The notes under the pieces: generated by a model
Database searches by the model: none
Told to the model about the DNA's origin: nothing
The model's input: only the letters and a program-made list of their open reading frames with translations
Program-made: the position numbers and the translations under genes
Shown here: positions 49,477 to 56,449 of the stretch, one piece after another
Layout of the letters: every line of letters starts with the position of its first letter
Position numbering within the stretch: the first letter of the stretch is position 1
Assembly (NCBI RefSeq): GCF_020515625.1
Contig: NZ_JAIWPJ010000001.1
Coordinates: 1,488,001-1,552,000 of the forward strand
DNA length: 64,000 nt
Reading direction: 5' to 3'
Source: Natrinema amylolyticum
Lineage (GTDB): Archaea; Halobacteriota; Halobacteria; Halobacteriales; Natrialbaceae

Positions 49477-49799
49477 ATCACTAGTTATGGTTCGAAACGG
49501 ATAACACGGAACGGTTTTCACGAACGGGGACTTTTCGATTGATGGAGTTACAAACAGACACTTTTTCTGGAATTTCGTTTAGTGACTGTGGTGATGTAGT
49601 ATTCTGTCGGCGACTGGGTTGTGTTACTCCGGCCGAGATGATGAACGAGTGACCCCGATAGTTCTGGGCAATTGATAGCGACTCAATCCCTCATTTCGCC
49701 GGCGGTACGTTCTCTCGTCCGGCGTCTCGACATCCCGCGGACGGTACCGCGGATGCGAGTCCGCCTGCTTTTAAGCCGCCGCGCCGCGAGGAATCGAGC
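49477..49799 (+). other. Intergenic region with the ridA promoter
   Basis: About 200 nt of AT-richer sequence with no gene, then CTGCTTTTAAGCC (49768-49780), a TATA box about 25 nt before the GTG at 49800, consistent with a leaderless ridA transcript. Confidence 0.5.
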
Positions 49800-50186
49800 G
49801 TGAAACGAATCATCGAGACCGACGACGCGCCCGCCGCGGTCGGTGCGTACAGTCAGGCGACCAGTAACGGCTCGCTGGTGTTCACCGCCGGCCAGATTCC
49901 CATGACGAACGACGGCGAGGTGCTCGCCGACGAGTCCATCGAGAACCAGACCGATCAGGCCCTCTACAACCTCGACGCCGTCCTCGACGAAGCGGGCGCG
50001 TCCGCCGAGGACATCCTCAAAGTCACCGTCTTCCTTGAGGACATCGACGACTTCGAGGCGATGAACGAGGCCTACGCCGACTACTTCGACGACCAGCCGC
50101 CGGCCCGCAGCGCCGTCGAGGTCGCCGCGCTCCCGAAGGGCGTCGGCGTCGAGATCGAAGCCGTCGCGTCCGTCGAAGCGGAGTGA
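49800..50186 (+). CDS. ridA: RidA family deaminase
   Basis: 128 residues, GTG start. Conserved RidA/YjgF blocks: DDAPAAVGAYSQATSNGSLV, FTAGQIPMTNDGEVL, ALYNLDAVLDEAGASAEDIL, KVTVFLEDIDDFEAMNEAYA, and PPARSAVEVAALPKGVGVEI with the substrate-carboxylate-binding Arg (about 104). RidA hydrolyses reactive 2-aminoacrylate and related enamines made by threonine/serine dehydratases; an IlvA gene is 3.4 kb upstream, so both could belong to the same chemistry. Followed 7 nt later by a small membrane protein. Confidence 0.94.
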   Translation: MKRIIETDDAPAAVGAYSQATSNGSLVFTAGQIPMTNDGEVLADESIENQTDQALYNLDAVLDEAGASAEDILKVTVFLEDIDDFEAMNEAYADYFDDQPPARSAVEVAALPKGVGVEIEAVASVEAE

Positions 50187-50193
50187 GGTCACC

Positions 50194-50457
50194 GTGAGCG
50201 GCTATCCCGCCGGGAAGATGGGGATCGACCCGCGGACCAAATCAGCCGTCCTCTGGGGCGTCATCGGCTGCCTGTCGTTTCTGGTACTCGTTCAGAGCTA
50301 CGCCCTGCTCGCCGAGCCGCTCGTGACGATCGCGCAAGCGCTTGGGCTCGCACTGCCGGTCGGTCTCGGTGCGGGAACCGGGGCGTACCTGCTCGAGCCG
50401 CGGCTCGCGTCGTGGGCGGCCGATCGCGGACCGGGAAACGAATCTCGTAAGCGTTAA
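50194..50457 (+). CDS. Small two-helix membrane protein
   Basis: 87 residues with a GTG start. Two transmembrane helices (AVLWGVIGCLSFLVLVQSYA and TIAQALGLALPVGLGAGTGA) are joined by LLAEPLV, and the tail is charged (EPRLASWAADRGPGNESRKR). 7 nt after ridA, so co-transcribed. Function not recognised. Confidence 0.7.
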   Translation: MSGYPAGKMGIDPRTKSAVLWGVIGCLSFLVLVQSYALLAEPLVTIAQALGLALPVGLGAGTGAYLLEPRLASWAADRGPGNESRKR

Positions 50458-50484
50458 ACGACGGACGCGGCTATGATGACCTGA

Positions 50485-50565
50485 GCCAGGATGGCCGAAT
50501 GGTAAGGCGCACGCCTGGAAAGCGTGTTCCCTTTGGGATTCAGGGTTCAAATCCCTGTCCTGGCG
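50485..50565 (+). tRNA. tRNA-Ser (anticodon GGA)
   Basis: 81 nt. The acceptor stem GCCAGGA pairs with TCCTGGC and the discriminator base is G. The D-arm contains GGCCGAATGGTAAGGC. The anticodon stem CACGC/GCGTG encloses the loop CTGGAAA (anticodon GGA, reading UCC/UCU). A long variable arm (TTCCCTTTGGGATTC) marks a class II serine tRNA, and the T-arm is AGGG-TTCAAAT-CCCT. No intron; CCA is not encoded. T5 follows directly. Its 3' part is copied twice downstream. Confidence 0.95.
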
Positions 50566-50704
50566 TTTTTGCCGAAATCGACCGACGAGCGGAGCGAGTC
50601 GCGATTTCGGTGAAACGCGAACGAAGGAATTTGAATCAGACCAGTCGCAGCGCTGAGCGAAGCGAGGCGATCGTCTGGGCGTGGTTCAAATCCCTGTCCT
50701 GGCG
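50566..50704 (+). repeat. Tandem unit 1: hairpins ending in a copy of the tRNA-Ser 3' end
   Basis: Starts with TTTTT after the tRNA, then an inverted repeat CCGAAATCG/CGATTTCGG (about 50571-50612). It then has GAATTTGAATCAGAC...GTCTG...GTTCAAATCC, where the last part is the tRNA T-arm and acceptor strand (GTTCAAATCCC...TCCTGGCG, 50684-50704), identical over 21 nt to 50545-50565. The 5' arm of the second hairpin is therefore complementary to the tRNA T-arm. No coding sequence. Confidence 0.85.
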
Positions 50705-50828
50705 TTTTCTGTCGCGAGCAATCCGCGAGCGACGAAAACCCAATAAGGGGATTTGAACACGCGAGTCGCACGCGGTCGAACGGAGTGAGGCCGACCGTCT
50801 CGTATCTGTTCAAATCCCTGTCCTGGCG
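50705..50828 (+). repeat. Tandem unit 2: hairpins ending in a second copy of the tRNA-Ser 3' end
   Basis: Same plan as unit 1 with different filler: TTTT, inverted repeat GTCGC/GCGAC (about 50710-50734), then GGGATTTGAAC (about 50747-50757) exactly complementary to GTTCAAATCCC in the final copy (50808-50828, again 21 nt identical to the tRNA end). Units are 139 and 124 nt long. This suggests repeated att-type events at the tRNA or a repeated RNA element. Confidence 0.85.
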
Positions 50829-50829
50829 G

Positions 50830-50907
50830 ATACCGTCACTGTAAGTCAGTGAACACATTCGCCGCGACTGCGCGGCGAATGCGTGTAACCGTTACAGTTG
50901 ACGGTAT
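50830..50907. repeat. 78-bp imperfect palindrome next to the tRNA-end array
   Basis: Left arm ATACCGTCA-CTGTAA...ACAC-ATTCGCCGCG and right arm CGCGGCGAAT-GC-GTGT...TTACAG-TTGACGGTAT meet around a central ACTG. Outer 8 bp (ATACCGTC/GACGGTAT) and inner 10 bp (ATTCGCCGCG/CGCGGCGAAT) are perfect. It begins one base after the last tRNA 3'-end copy. It could be a non-autonomous element end, a recombination site or a strong RNA hairpin. The stretch to 51016 has no gene. Confidence 0.8.
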
Positions 50908-51016
50908 ATTCTGTCGCCAACACCGTGAGCAACGGATAGCTTCCGGATGGCCGACTCGCGACCCAGCATCGGCCACTATCGATCCGACAGGGAGACGGAT
51001 CCTCGAGTGCGCGACA

Positions 51017-51535
51017 TCATCGGCGGTCCTCGGCGTGTTCGGCGACGCGTTCGTCGATCTGCTCGTCGAGATCGCCGATTTCTTCCTCGACCTGCGCTCG
51101 AACTTCATCGCCGATCCGGTCGTCGACCTCGTCGCCGACCTGCTGTTCGACCTCGGCGGCGACTTCATCTTCGACTCGTTCTTCGACTTCCGCCGCGACT
51201 TCGTCCGCGACCTGGTCGTCGAGTTCGGCAGCGACCTCGTCCGCAACTTGGTCATCGACTTCCGCCGCGACCTCGTCTGCGACCTGTTCGTCGACTTCCG
51301 CTGCGACCTGCGTCTCGGCCTCTCGAGAGACCATCTCTTCGAGGAGCCGCTCGTAGATGGTCATTTTCTCCCAGATTCGAAGCAGGTAGCCGACGACGAG
51401 TCCGCCCTCGAACGCCGCGATCCGCGGGTCGACGCGGAACGCGAGGACTGCGAAGCCGGCGATGAAGAGCAATCCGTACACCAACTCGATGTGGAACTGC
51501 GTCTGCTTCCCCTGAAATCGACTTCGAACTGCCAT
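51017..51535 (-). CDS. Membrane-anchored coiled-coil protein with 12-residue repeats
   Basis: 172 residues from MAVRSRFQGKQTQFHIELVY. One or two N-terminal helices (LVYGLLFIAGFAVLAFRVDP and FEGGLVVGYLLRIWEKMT) lead into about 110 residues made of imperfect 12-residue repeats of the type QVADEVAAEVDD (at least six, visible in the DNA as 36-bp repeats). They should form a long, strongly acidic amphipathic helix or coiled coil. The end is DLDEQIDERVAEHAEDRR. No homologue recognised; it may act as a spacer or tether at the membrane. It sits beside the tRNA-end array and the palindrome. Confidence 0.7.
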   Translation of the reverse strand: MAVRSRFQGKQTQFHIELVYGLLFIAGFAVLAFRVDPRIAAFEGGLVVGYLLRIWEKMTIYERLLEEMVSREAETQVAAEVDEQVADEVAAEVDDQVADEVAAELDDQVADEVAAEVEERVEDEVAAEVEQQVGDEVDDRIGDEVRAQVEEEIGDLDEQIDERVAEHAEDRR

Positions 51536-51586
51536 CGAACCACCCCTACTAGCTGTTCTCATCGAGCGGGCAAAAACGTGGCCGCC

Positions 51587-52645
51587 TCACAGGGGGAGCT
51601 GGAACCGCCGCGTGACGCTGAACAGCAGGAACGCGGCCACGCCCGCGACCGTCGGCGTCGCGATCCACGTCGCCACGACCCGCTTGACGGTCGTCGGATC
51701 GAACAGCTCGAGTTGGTCGGCGGCCCACGTCGACTGTTCCTCGGCAGTGAGCCCCTCGGGCCGAGCGATCGCCTCGAGCGGCACCCTGCGACTCGCCCGG
51801 CCCCAGCCGAGACCGATCACGCACGTGGTGAGCATGACGGCAAGGCTCGCCGGGATGCCGGCCCAGCTCAGTCCAGTGATGATCGACGCGGCGATCAGTT
51901 CGACGACGAGCGACGCCTCGAGCGAGAGGTCGGTGATGTCCTCGCCGACGGTTCCCATCGTCCGAGGGCCGAGAACGAACGCGCCCGCACCGATTGCCAC
52001 GCCGCCGAGGGCGACACCGGTGGTCATGTCCATCCGTCCGGATCCCACCAGCGGCGCGACCGCGTTGGCGACGTTCGATGCGCCGGCCGAGAACGCCATA
52101 TAACACCCGATACCGATCACGGCGAGTTCGGCGAGCCGACCGCGATCCTCGGCGTCGAAGTCGAGCCGGGCCACGATATCGTCATAGAGGTAGCGGCCAA
52201 TGAACGCGCAGATCCAGAAGGCGAGAATCGGCGCGATGAGCCACCAGATGAAGACGACGCCGACGGTTCGCCAGTCGAGCACGCCGAGCGCCGCTCCCAT
52301 CCCGACCACCGCGGCGACGGCGGTGATGCTCGTGCTGGTCGATACCTTGAGGACGTTGCCGAGCAGGATGCCGAGGCCGATGAACAGGAGGATACCGATC
52401 GACGCACCGAGGGTGAGAGAGTCCCGGGGCACGAACTCCGTTCCTAACGTGTCGACGACGTTGGTCCCGAGGGTGAAGCCACCGAGCAGTACGAACGCGG
52501 CCATCAGTCCGGACGCCTGCCGCATCGAGAGGACGCCGCTTCCGGTCGCCGGACCGAACGCCGCTCCGGTCGACGAGCCTCCGATGTTGACGCCGACGAA
52601 GACGGCCACGGCTATGCCGACGATGTATATCACCGACAGCGCCAT
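51587..52645 (-). CDS. pitA: Inorganic phosphate transporter (PiT family)
   Basis: 352 residues with about ten membrane segments. The duplicated PiT signature is GTNVVDTLGT in the first half and SAGASNVANAVAPLVGSGRM in the second. STSTSITAVAAVVGMGAALG and WWLIAPILAFWICAFIGRYL follow the family order. It imports phosphate with Na+ or H+. The C-terminus (FDPTTVKRVVATWIATPTVA) contains the typical last helices. No phoU gene is adjacent. Upstream (52646-52845) is a GC-rich region without a gene. Confidence 0.92.
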   Translation of the reverse strand: MALSVIYIVGIAVAVFVGVNIGGSSTGAAFGPATGSGVLSMRQASGLMAAFVLLGGFTLGTNVVDTLGTEFVPRDSLTLGASIGILLFIGLGILLGNVLKVSTSTSITAVAAVVGMGAALGVLDWRTVGVVFIWWLIAPILAFWICAFIGRYLYDDIVARLDFDAEDRGRLAELAVIGIGCYMAFSAGASNVANAVAPLVGSGRMDMTTGVALGGVAIGAGAFVLGPRTMGTVGEDITDLSLEASLVVELIAASIITGLSWAGIPASLAVMLTTCVIGLGWGRASRRVPLEAIARPEGLTAEEQSTWAADQLELFDPTTVKRVVATWIATPTVAGVAAFLLFSVTRRFQLPL

Positions 52646-52845
52646 ACGTCGGTTCTATGACGCTGCATCTGCAAAAGAACGCCGGTCGACGGGTCGGAGC
52701 CGCGATAGTGCGACCGAGTGACGGGCCTATGAACCGGATCCCGTCGACTCGCTGACGACAGCAGACAGCGACGGCTCGTCCGGCGAACGACGGCGAGGAC
52801 GACGAGGACGAGTTTCGAAAGGGAAGGGTACGGAAGTGGAGCGCG

Positions 52846-52959
52846 TTACCGCTCGAGTTCGACAGGGGCGTCGGTCGCGATCCAGCAGTCGGGGTCATCC
52901 GGATCCCTGAGTTCCAGGCTACCGCTTTGACACACCACCATTTCGTATCGGTCGTCCAT
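52846..52959 (-). CDS. 37-residue micro-protein of haloarchaeal type
   Basis: The reading frame MDDRYEMVVCQSGSLELRDP-DDPDCWIATDAPVELER is complete with an ATG and TAA. It has the acidic composition of real halophile proteins and a core DPDDPDCWIATD that recurs, as I recall it (D-P-D/E-N/D-P-x-A/C-W-I), in short haloarchaeal proteins of the DUF7331 kind. It has two cysteines (C10, C25). Function unknown. Located between pitA and the HMCES-like gene, on the opposite strand to the latter. Confidence 0.6.
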   Translation of the reverse strand: MDDRYEMVVCQSGSLELRDPDDPDCWIATDAPVELER

Positions 52960-53172
52960 GCTGACCCCGACGGTGACTCCACCGAGATCGGATATCGTAA
53001 CGGGGGGCGTACCGGCCGCTCGAGTCGGAGTAAGCGCGTCATACTACTGTGTGCGGGCGTCGTCCGGTCTGTTATTTCGAGGCGTCGAGCGAGAGATCCG
53101 CCTCGAGCGACCCCGGTCGTCCGACCGACCGCGACCGGACGAGCCTTTGTGCTGGCGGCCCGACGGTCGGGT

Positions 53173-53925
53173 ATGTGCGGTCGCTACACGCTCGTCGCCG
53201 AGCAGGACGATCTCGAGGCGCGGTTCGACGCCCGGTTTCGGGACGCGGACTTTCCCCCGCGGTACAACATGGCTCCGGGCCAGGAGCTCCCGGTGATCAC
53301 GAACGAGGAACCGGAGACGTTCCAGCGCCTCGAGTGGGGGCTGGTGCCCTCGTGGGCCGATGACGACAGCGGCGGGCTGATCAACGCGCGGGCCGAGTCC
53401 GTCGACGAGAAGCCGAGTTTCGAAGCGGCCTACGAGCGCAGGCGGTGTTCTCGCGAGTCGAGCGAGCGAGAGCGCGACACGCCTTCGGCGGGTCGGTGTC
53501 TGGTTCCCGCGGACGGCTTCTACGAGTGGGTCGAGACCGACGAGGGGAAACGGCCCTATCGGGTCTCCTTCGAGGACGACCGGGTGTTCGCGATGGCCGG
53601 CCTCTGGGAGCGCTGGGAGCCGGAGACGACCCAGACTGGCCTCGACGCGTTCGGCGGCGGCGTCGACGACGAGAGCGAGCGCGGCCCGCTCGAGACGTTT
53701 ACGATCATTACGACCGAACCGAACGACCTCGTCTCGGAGTTACACCATCGGATGGCCGTGATCCTCGCGCCCGATGCCGAGCAGAAGTGGCTCTCCGGCG
53801 ACGCCGGTCGGGAGGTGCTCGAGCCGCGTTCGGCCGACGGGATGCGAGCCGATCCGGTGTCGACGGCGGTGAACGATCCGGCGACGGACGAGCCGTCGCT
53901 GATCGAACCGCTCGAGGGGGCGTGA
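53173..53925 (+). CDS. SOS response-associated peptidase (HMCES/YedK family)
   Basis: 250 residues from MCGRYTLVAEQDDLEARFDA. Cys2 is the nucleophile after Met removal and forms a covalent crosslink with abasic sites in single-stranded DNA. Other conserved parts: PRYNMAPGQELPVIT, ECGL-type WGLVPSWADD, LINARAESVDEKPSFEAAYE, LVPADGFYEW (catalytic Glu), MAGLWERW, and LHHRMAVIL (His). Between YERRRC and LVPADG there is an extra 17-residue segment flanked by a 6-bp direct repeat (see 53443-53499). The start at Cys2 is fixed by the family; the frame opening at 52927 is not used. Confidence 0.9.
   Translation: MCGRYTLVAEQDDLEARFDARFRDADFPPRYNMAPGQELPVITNEEPETFQRLEWGLVPSWADDDSGGLINARAESVDEKPSFEAAYERRRCSRESSERERDTPSAGRCLVPADGFYEWVETDEGKRPYRVSFEDDRVFAMAGLWERWEPETTQTGLDAFGGGVDDESERGPLETFTIITTEPNDLVSELHHRMAVILAPDAEQKWLSGDAGREVLEPRSADGMRADPVSTAVNDPATDEPSLIEPLEGA
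53443..53499 (+). repeat. 45-bp in-frame insert flanked by 6-bp direct repeats in the HMCES-like gene
   Basis: CGGTGT at 53443-53448 and again at 53494-53499 bracket a segment (TCTCGCGAGTCGAGCGAGCG...) with short inverted repeats (TCTCGC/GCGAGA). The net gain is 51 nt, 17 residues (SRESSERERDTPSAGRC), placed in a conserved domain at a site where relatives have none by my recollection. It resembles the palindromic intergenic sequence at 28273-28445 in style. Confidence 0.5.
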
Positions 53926-54031
53926 CTGAGACGGGCTGCCGTATCGAGTTCTCGGCGACCCGTCCGCGGGTTCGCTGGCACTGACTGACAGCGATCCGTC
54001 TGACGGCGCGCGGAAACAGCGGGCGGGCGGC

Positions 54032-55666
54032 TCAGAGTCCCTCGCGCCCGCCTTGGGTGAGGAGGACGAGCAGCGAGAGGCCGGAGACGGCGAGCAACAG
54101 CAGGGCGGGGATGACGGCGTACTGGAAGAACGCCTCGCCCTGTGCCTTCCAGATGATGGTGACGAGGGTTTCGAAGCCGGTCGGCCGCAAGAGGAGGGTC
54201 GCCGGGAGCTCTTTCATCGTGGTCAGGAAGACCAGCGCCGCCCCGGCGGTCACGCCCGGCGCGATGAGCGGAAGGGTCACCTTTCGGAACGTGCGAAGCG
54301 GCGTCTCGCCCAGCGTGTGTGCGGCCTCGACTAGTTTCGCGTCGACCTGGAGCGTCGTGGTTCGGATCGAGCCGACCGCCTGAGGCATGAATCGGATCAC
54401 GTAGGCGAACACCAGCAGCGGGATCGTCTGGTAGAGCGCCGGCAGAGCGGTCAGGCCGTACGTCTGGCGGATACCCTCGTAGGCCGTGGCGAAGGAAACG
54501 AGCGCAAGCCCGAGGACGATCCCCGGCACCGCGAAGCCGACGTAGGTCGATCGCTCGAAGATCGTCGACAGCGGCGAGTCGTGTCTGGCCGCGACGTACG
54601 CGACCGGCAGGGCGACGAGCACGGCCACGAGCGCGGCCGCACCGGCCACGAGCACGGAGTTGACCGCGTACTCGAGTTCGAACGCCAGTGACGGCCGCGC
54701 GTCGGGATCGGCGGTCACGAGCCAGAGCCCGAGGATCCAGAGCGGAACCAACAGCGCGATGCCGGTGACGCCCGCGGGCAGCAGTGTCGCCGGCCACCGC
54801 CACGCGCCGAGTTCGACGACGGGCTCGCTCGCGCCCTCGGAGCCGTCGCCCTGGACCGTCCGGTCGGGGCGAGCCCACCACTCGAGGACGAGGACGACGA
54901 GCACGATGACGAGCAACTGGAGCGAGAGGAAGGCGGCGTAGTCCCGGCCGAAGGAGCGGTATTCGAGGAAGATCTGTTGCGTGAAGACGGGCAGTTGCAT
55001 GATCGCCGGCGTCCCGAAGTCGGAGACGGCGTACAGCGCCGCGAGCAGACTCCCGGCGACGATCGCGGGGCGGACCTGCGGGAGCGTCACGCGGCGGAAG
55101 GCCGTCCACGTGTCGTGGTTCAGGGTTCGAGCGGCGTCGAGGAGCGTCGTGTCGAACGAGAGCAGCGCGGCCCGCACCGTCAGGTAGACGTAGGGATAGG
55201 TGTAGAGCGTGATGACGAGCGTCGCGCCCGGTAACCCGTAGATCTCGGGCAATTCTTGGATGCCCAGCGGCTCGAGAATCGACTGGAACTCGCCCTGCGG
55301 GCCGAACGCGGAGACGAAGGCGAACGCGCCGATGTAGCTCGGGACGACCAGCGGGAGGGCGGCGACGACGGCCCAGAACCGGCGGAAGGGAAGGTCCGTC
55401 TGGACGGTGAGCCACGCCAGCGGGACGCCGATCAGCGCCGACAGCACCGTGACGCCGGTCATGAGCAGGAGGCTGTTCGTGACGACCGTCGCGGTCTGCG
55501 GACGGACGAGCATCTCCCAGAGCCGACCCGTCTCGACGGTCGTCGCCTCGAACACGAGATACGTGAGCGGGAACAGCACGCTCACGGCGATGACGCCGGA
55601 CAGGAGCAGCAGTCCGAGCGGCGGTCCGTCGGTCGTCTCGCGTCGGCGTGAGAGGAGTGATCTCAT
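54032..55666 (-). CDS. Iron-type ABC transporter permease (FbpB-like fused permease)
   Basis: 544 residues with about 12 membrane helices in two homologous halves. Each half has a binding-protein-dependent EAA loop: first DAARTLNHDTWTAFRRVTLP (about 178-197), second EAAHTLGETPLRTFRKVTLP (about 446-465). This double-domain permease is the FbpB/SfuB/ThiP-type. The solute-binding gene with the matching iron-type sequence is 7 kb away (62358-63482), and no ATPase gene is in the window. It starts within 4 nt of a small upstream ORF. Its promoter is likely in the divergent region with the TTAGG-type palindrome at 55875. Confidence 0.88.
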   Translation of the reverse strand: MRSLLSRRRETTDGPPLGLLLLSGVIAVSVLFPLTYLVFEATTVETGRLWEMLVRPQTATVVTNSLLLMTGVTVLSALIGVPLAWLTVQTDLPFRRFWAVVAALPLVVPSYIGAFAFVSAFGPQGEFQSILEPLGIQELPEIYGLPGATLVITLYTYPYVYLTVRAALLSFDTTLLDAARTLNHDTWTAFRRVTLPQVRPAIVAGSLLAALYAVSDFGTPAIMQLPVFTQQIFLEYRSFGRDYAAFLSLQLLVIVLVVLVLEWWARPDRTVQGDGSEGASEPVVELGAWRWPATLLPAGVTGIALLVPLWILGLWLVTADPDARPSLAFELEYAVNSVLVAGAAALVAVLVALPVAYVAARHDSPLSTIFERSTYVGFAVPGIVLGLALVSFATAYEGIRQTYGLTALPALYQTIPLLVFAYVIRFMPQAVGSIRTTTLQVDAKLVEAAHTLGETPLRTFRKVTLPLIAPGVTAGAALVFLTTMKELPATLLLRPTGFETLVTIIWKAQGEAFFQYAVIPALLLLAVSGLSLLVLLTQGGREGL

Positions 55667-55791
55667 AGAGCGCTCGTCTGAAGTGATGTGGTCGTGTGTC
55701 GCGCGTAGTAGGCCAGTCGGTCGGACGCGGCGGAATAGCTGACGGTTCCCGTCCGCTCATCCGGGTATTCTCGGGGATGACGGTCGATCAT
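55663..55791 (-). CDS. Possible 42-residue ORF coupled to the iron permease
   Basis: An open frame MIDRHPREYPDERTGTVSYS... of 42 codons ends with TGA overlapping the permease ATG (ATGA). The overlap is typical for real coupled genes, and the intergenic leader from the expected minus-strand promoter (about 55865) would otherwise be about 175 nt. Third-position GC is moderate and the sequence has Tyr and acidic residues. No homology recognised. Confidence 0.35.
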   Translation of the reverse strand: MIDRHPREYPDERTGTVSYSAASDRLAYYARHTTTSLQTSAL

Positions 55792-55865
55792 GTTCGTCGA
55801 CTCCGGCCGACAGTAGTCGCAGTCCGCGACGGGTCGGGAGTTACTCGAGCGTCTCGTTCCAACGA

Positions 55866-55888
55866 GTATAAGGTTTAGGTTTGCCTAA
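55866..55888. promoter_or_regulatory. Promoter with iron-repressor-like operator (site 1)
   Basis: TATA-like GTATAAG (55866-55872) is followed by TTAGGTTTGCCTAA (55875-55888), which lies between the TATA box and the ATG at 55898. This is the position where a bound repressor would block initiation. The inverted TTAGG-N4-CCTAA matches the palindrome reported for haloarchaeal DtxR-family iron regulators. The reverse complement of this 14-mer occurs at site 2. The same TATA read backwards (CTTATAC) may serve the divergent permease. Confidence 0.75.
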
Positions 55889-55897
55889 TCCCCTTGC

Positions 55898-56449
55898 ATG
55901 GAGCTGACCAGGCGAGACGCGGTCGCCGCGCTGGCGGCGCTCGGCGTCGGCGGGGGGACGCTGTCGGGCTGTGCGGCCCCGACCGGATCCGCCCCCGACG
56001 GGAGCGACGGCGATCCGTCGGCCGATATCGACACCGAGCGGATTCGCGAGACGCTGGTCGCGGTCGCCGAGGTCGTCTACCCCAGCGAGGTCACCGGCAC
56101 GGCGACGTTCGTCGAGGCCTTCCTCGAAGGGCGACTCGAGGATCGGTCCCACGCGGCGAACGTCGACGCCGCCGTCGCGGAACTGAACGAGCGCGCCGAA
56201 CAGTGGTTCGGCGATACGTTTTCGGCCCTGTCACCCGACGACCGGGATCGGTGTCTGCGGGAGGTCGGCGCGGATACCGCGGCGGAAGATCCCGAGGGGC
56301 GGCCCGCCGAACGGATGCGCTACTACGTCGTCAACGAACTGCTGTTGGCACTGTACACCTCGCCGACGGGCGGCGAGTTAGCCGGCATCGAGAACCCGAT
56401 CGGTCACCCGGGCGGACTCGAGAGCTACCAGCGGGGGCCCGGCGCGTGA
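55898..56449 (+). CDS. Tat lipoprotein, gluconate 2-dehydrogenase subunit 3-like
   Basis: 183 residues. MELTRRDAVAALAALGVGGG is a Tat signal with RR at residues 5-6. The lipobox LSGC puts Cys 25 as the lipidated residue. The mature domain matches the small (gamma) subunit of membrane gluconate/alcohol-type dehydrogenases: RIRETLVAVAEVVYPSEVTG, AERMRYYVVNELLLALYTSP and GGLESYQRGP. It overlaps the GMC oxidoreductase by 4 nt (GTGA) and acts as its partner, perhaps carrying it across the membrane. It lies directly behind the iron-type operator. Confidence 0.88.
   Translation: MELTRRDAVAALAALGVGGGTLSGCAAPTGSAPDGSDGDPSADIDTERIRETLVAVAEVVYPSEVTGTATFVEAFLEGRLEDRSHAANVDAAVAELNERAEQWFGDTFSALSPDDRDRCLREVGADTAAEDPEGRPAERMRYYVVNELLLALYTSPTGGELAGIENPIGHPGGLESYQRGPGA

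Noticed and set aside
50545-50828. Three identical 21-nt repeats as a CRISPR array
   Set aside because: The repeats are the tRNA-Ser 3' end, spacing is 139 and 124 nt with internal hairpins, and no cas genes are present.
50547-50858. 103-codon minus-strand frame across the tRNA-end array
   Set aside because: It runs through the antisense of the tRNA and hairpin units, so its repeated peptide pieces come from the tRNA copies, not from a protein.
53556-55760. 734-codon minus-strand frame over the permease and HMCES-like genes
   Set aside because: Poly-Arg composition and out of frame with the permease; non-coding shadow.
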